Shown in pieces: positions 5,825-5,852 of a stretch of 5,852 nt of DNA (positions are counted from its first letter, which is position 1; each line of letters begins with the position of its first letter). The notes under the pieces were generated by a model, which saw only the letters and a list, made by a program, of their open reading frames with translations, was not told where the DNA came from and searched no databases. Both the position numbers and the translations under genes were made by a program. Location of the stretch: NCBI GenBank assembly GCA_964448015.1, contig CAYUUV010000049.1:1-5852 (forward strand), written 5' to 3'. This stretch comes from JACKGS01 sp964448015 (GTDB lineage Bacteria; Patescibacteriota; Saccharimonadia; Saccharimonadales; UBA7683).

Positions 5825-5852
5825 TTTTGGAATTTACAATTATTCATGGTGG

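Noticed and set aside
5845..5852. A plus-strand ATG at the right edge as the start of a divergent gene.
   Set aside because: Only a few bases remain in the window and no ribosome-binding site precedes it, so nothing can be supported.

Overview
All six supported genes lie on the minus strand. In transcription order (right to left) they are a short-chain dehydrogenase/reductase (SDR), lemA, htpX, an unrecognised multi-pass membrane protein, the NAD+-dependent DNA ligase ligA, and the 5' part of a Ham1/ITPA-type inosine/xanthosine triphosphate pyrophosphatase cut off by the left edge. Coding density is very high. The gaps are about 53 nt (SDR-lemA), 23 nt (lemA-htpX), 3 nt (htpX-membrane protein), a 4-nt ATGA overlap (membrane protein-ligA) and 65 nt (ligA-pyrophosphatase). 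No RNA gene, insertion sequence, CRISPR array or transposase remnant was seen, and no gene-free stretch exceeds 300 bases.

Organism: a bacterium using TGA as a true stop (the membrane-protein gene ends in TGA inside an ATGA overlap), which argues against the recoded SR1/Gracilibacteria group. GC looks moderate, in the mid 40s per cent by eye. Compact packing, weak Shine-Dalgarno sequences inside the cluster, very few cysteines, a divergent LigA and an ITPA-like pyrophosphatase together suggest a candidate-phyla-radiation (Patescibacteria) genome, possibly Saccharibacteria. This is an inference from gene style, not a proven assignment.

Layout: 4997-5809 SDR with a complete Rossmann/catalytic motif set; 4972-5000 a plausible extended -10 promoter at the SDR-lemA junction; 4389-4943 lemA with a strong Shine-Dalgarno; 3487-4365 htpX; 2374-3483 membrane protein with a strongly basic N-terminal half-domain; 359-2377 ligA; 312-344 a perfect 15-bp hairpin; 1-293 the partial pyrophosphatase.

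How the genes may work together: LemA and the HtpX membrane metalloprotease are a familiar neighbouring pair linked to membrane-protein quality control. The membrane protein is wedged between htpX and ligA with almost no spacing, so it is probably co-translated with both, although a shared function with DNA ligation is not implied. LigA (nick sealing) followed by the pyrophosphatase (removal of deaminated purine nucleotides) makes a small genome-maintenance end to the cluster. The most notable observations are the loss of all four zinc-ligand cysteines from LigA, the general cysteine poverty of the window, and a hairpin ahead of the pyrophosphatase that can form a competing pairing with that gene's ribosome-binding site. 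I see no evidence for a wholly new multi-gene system.
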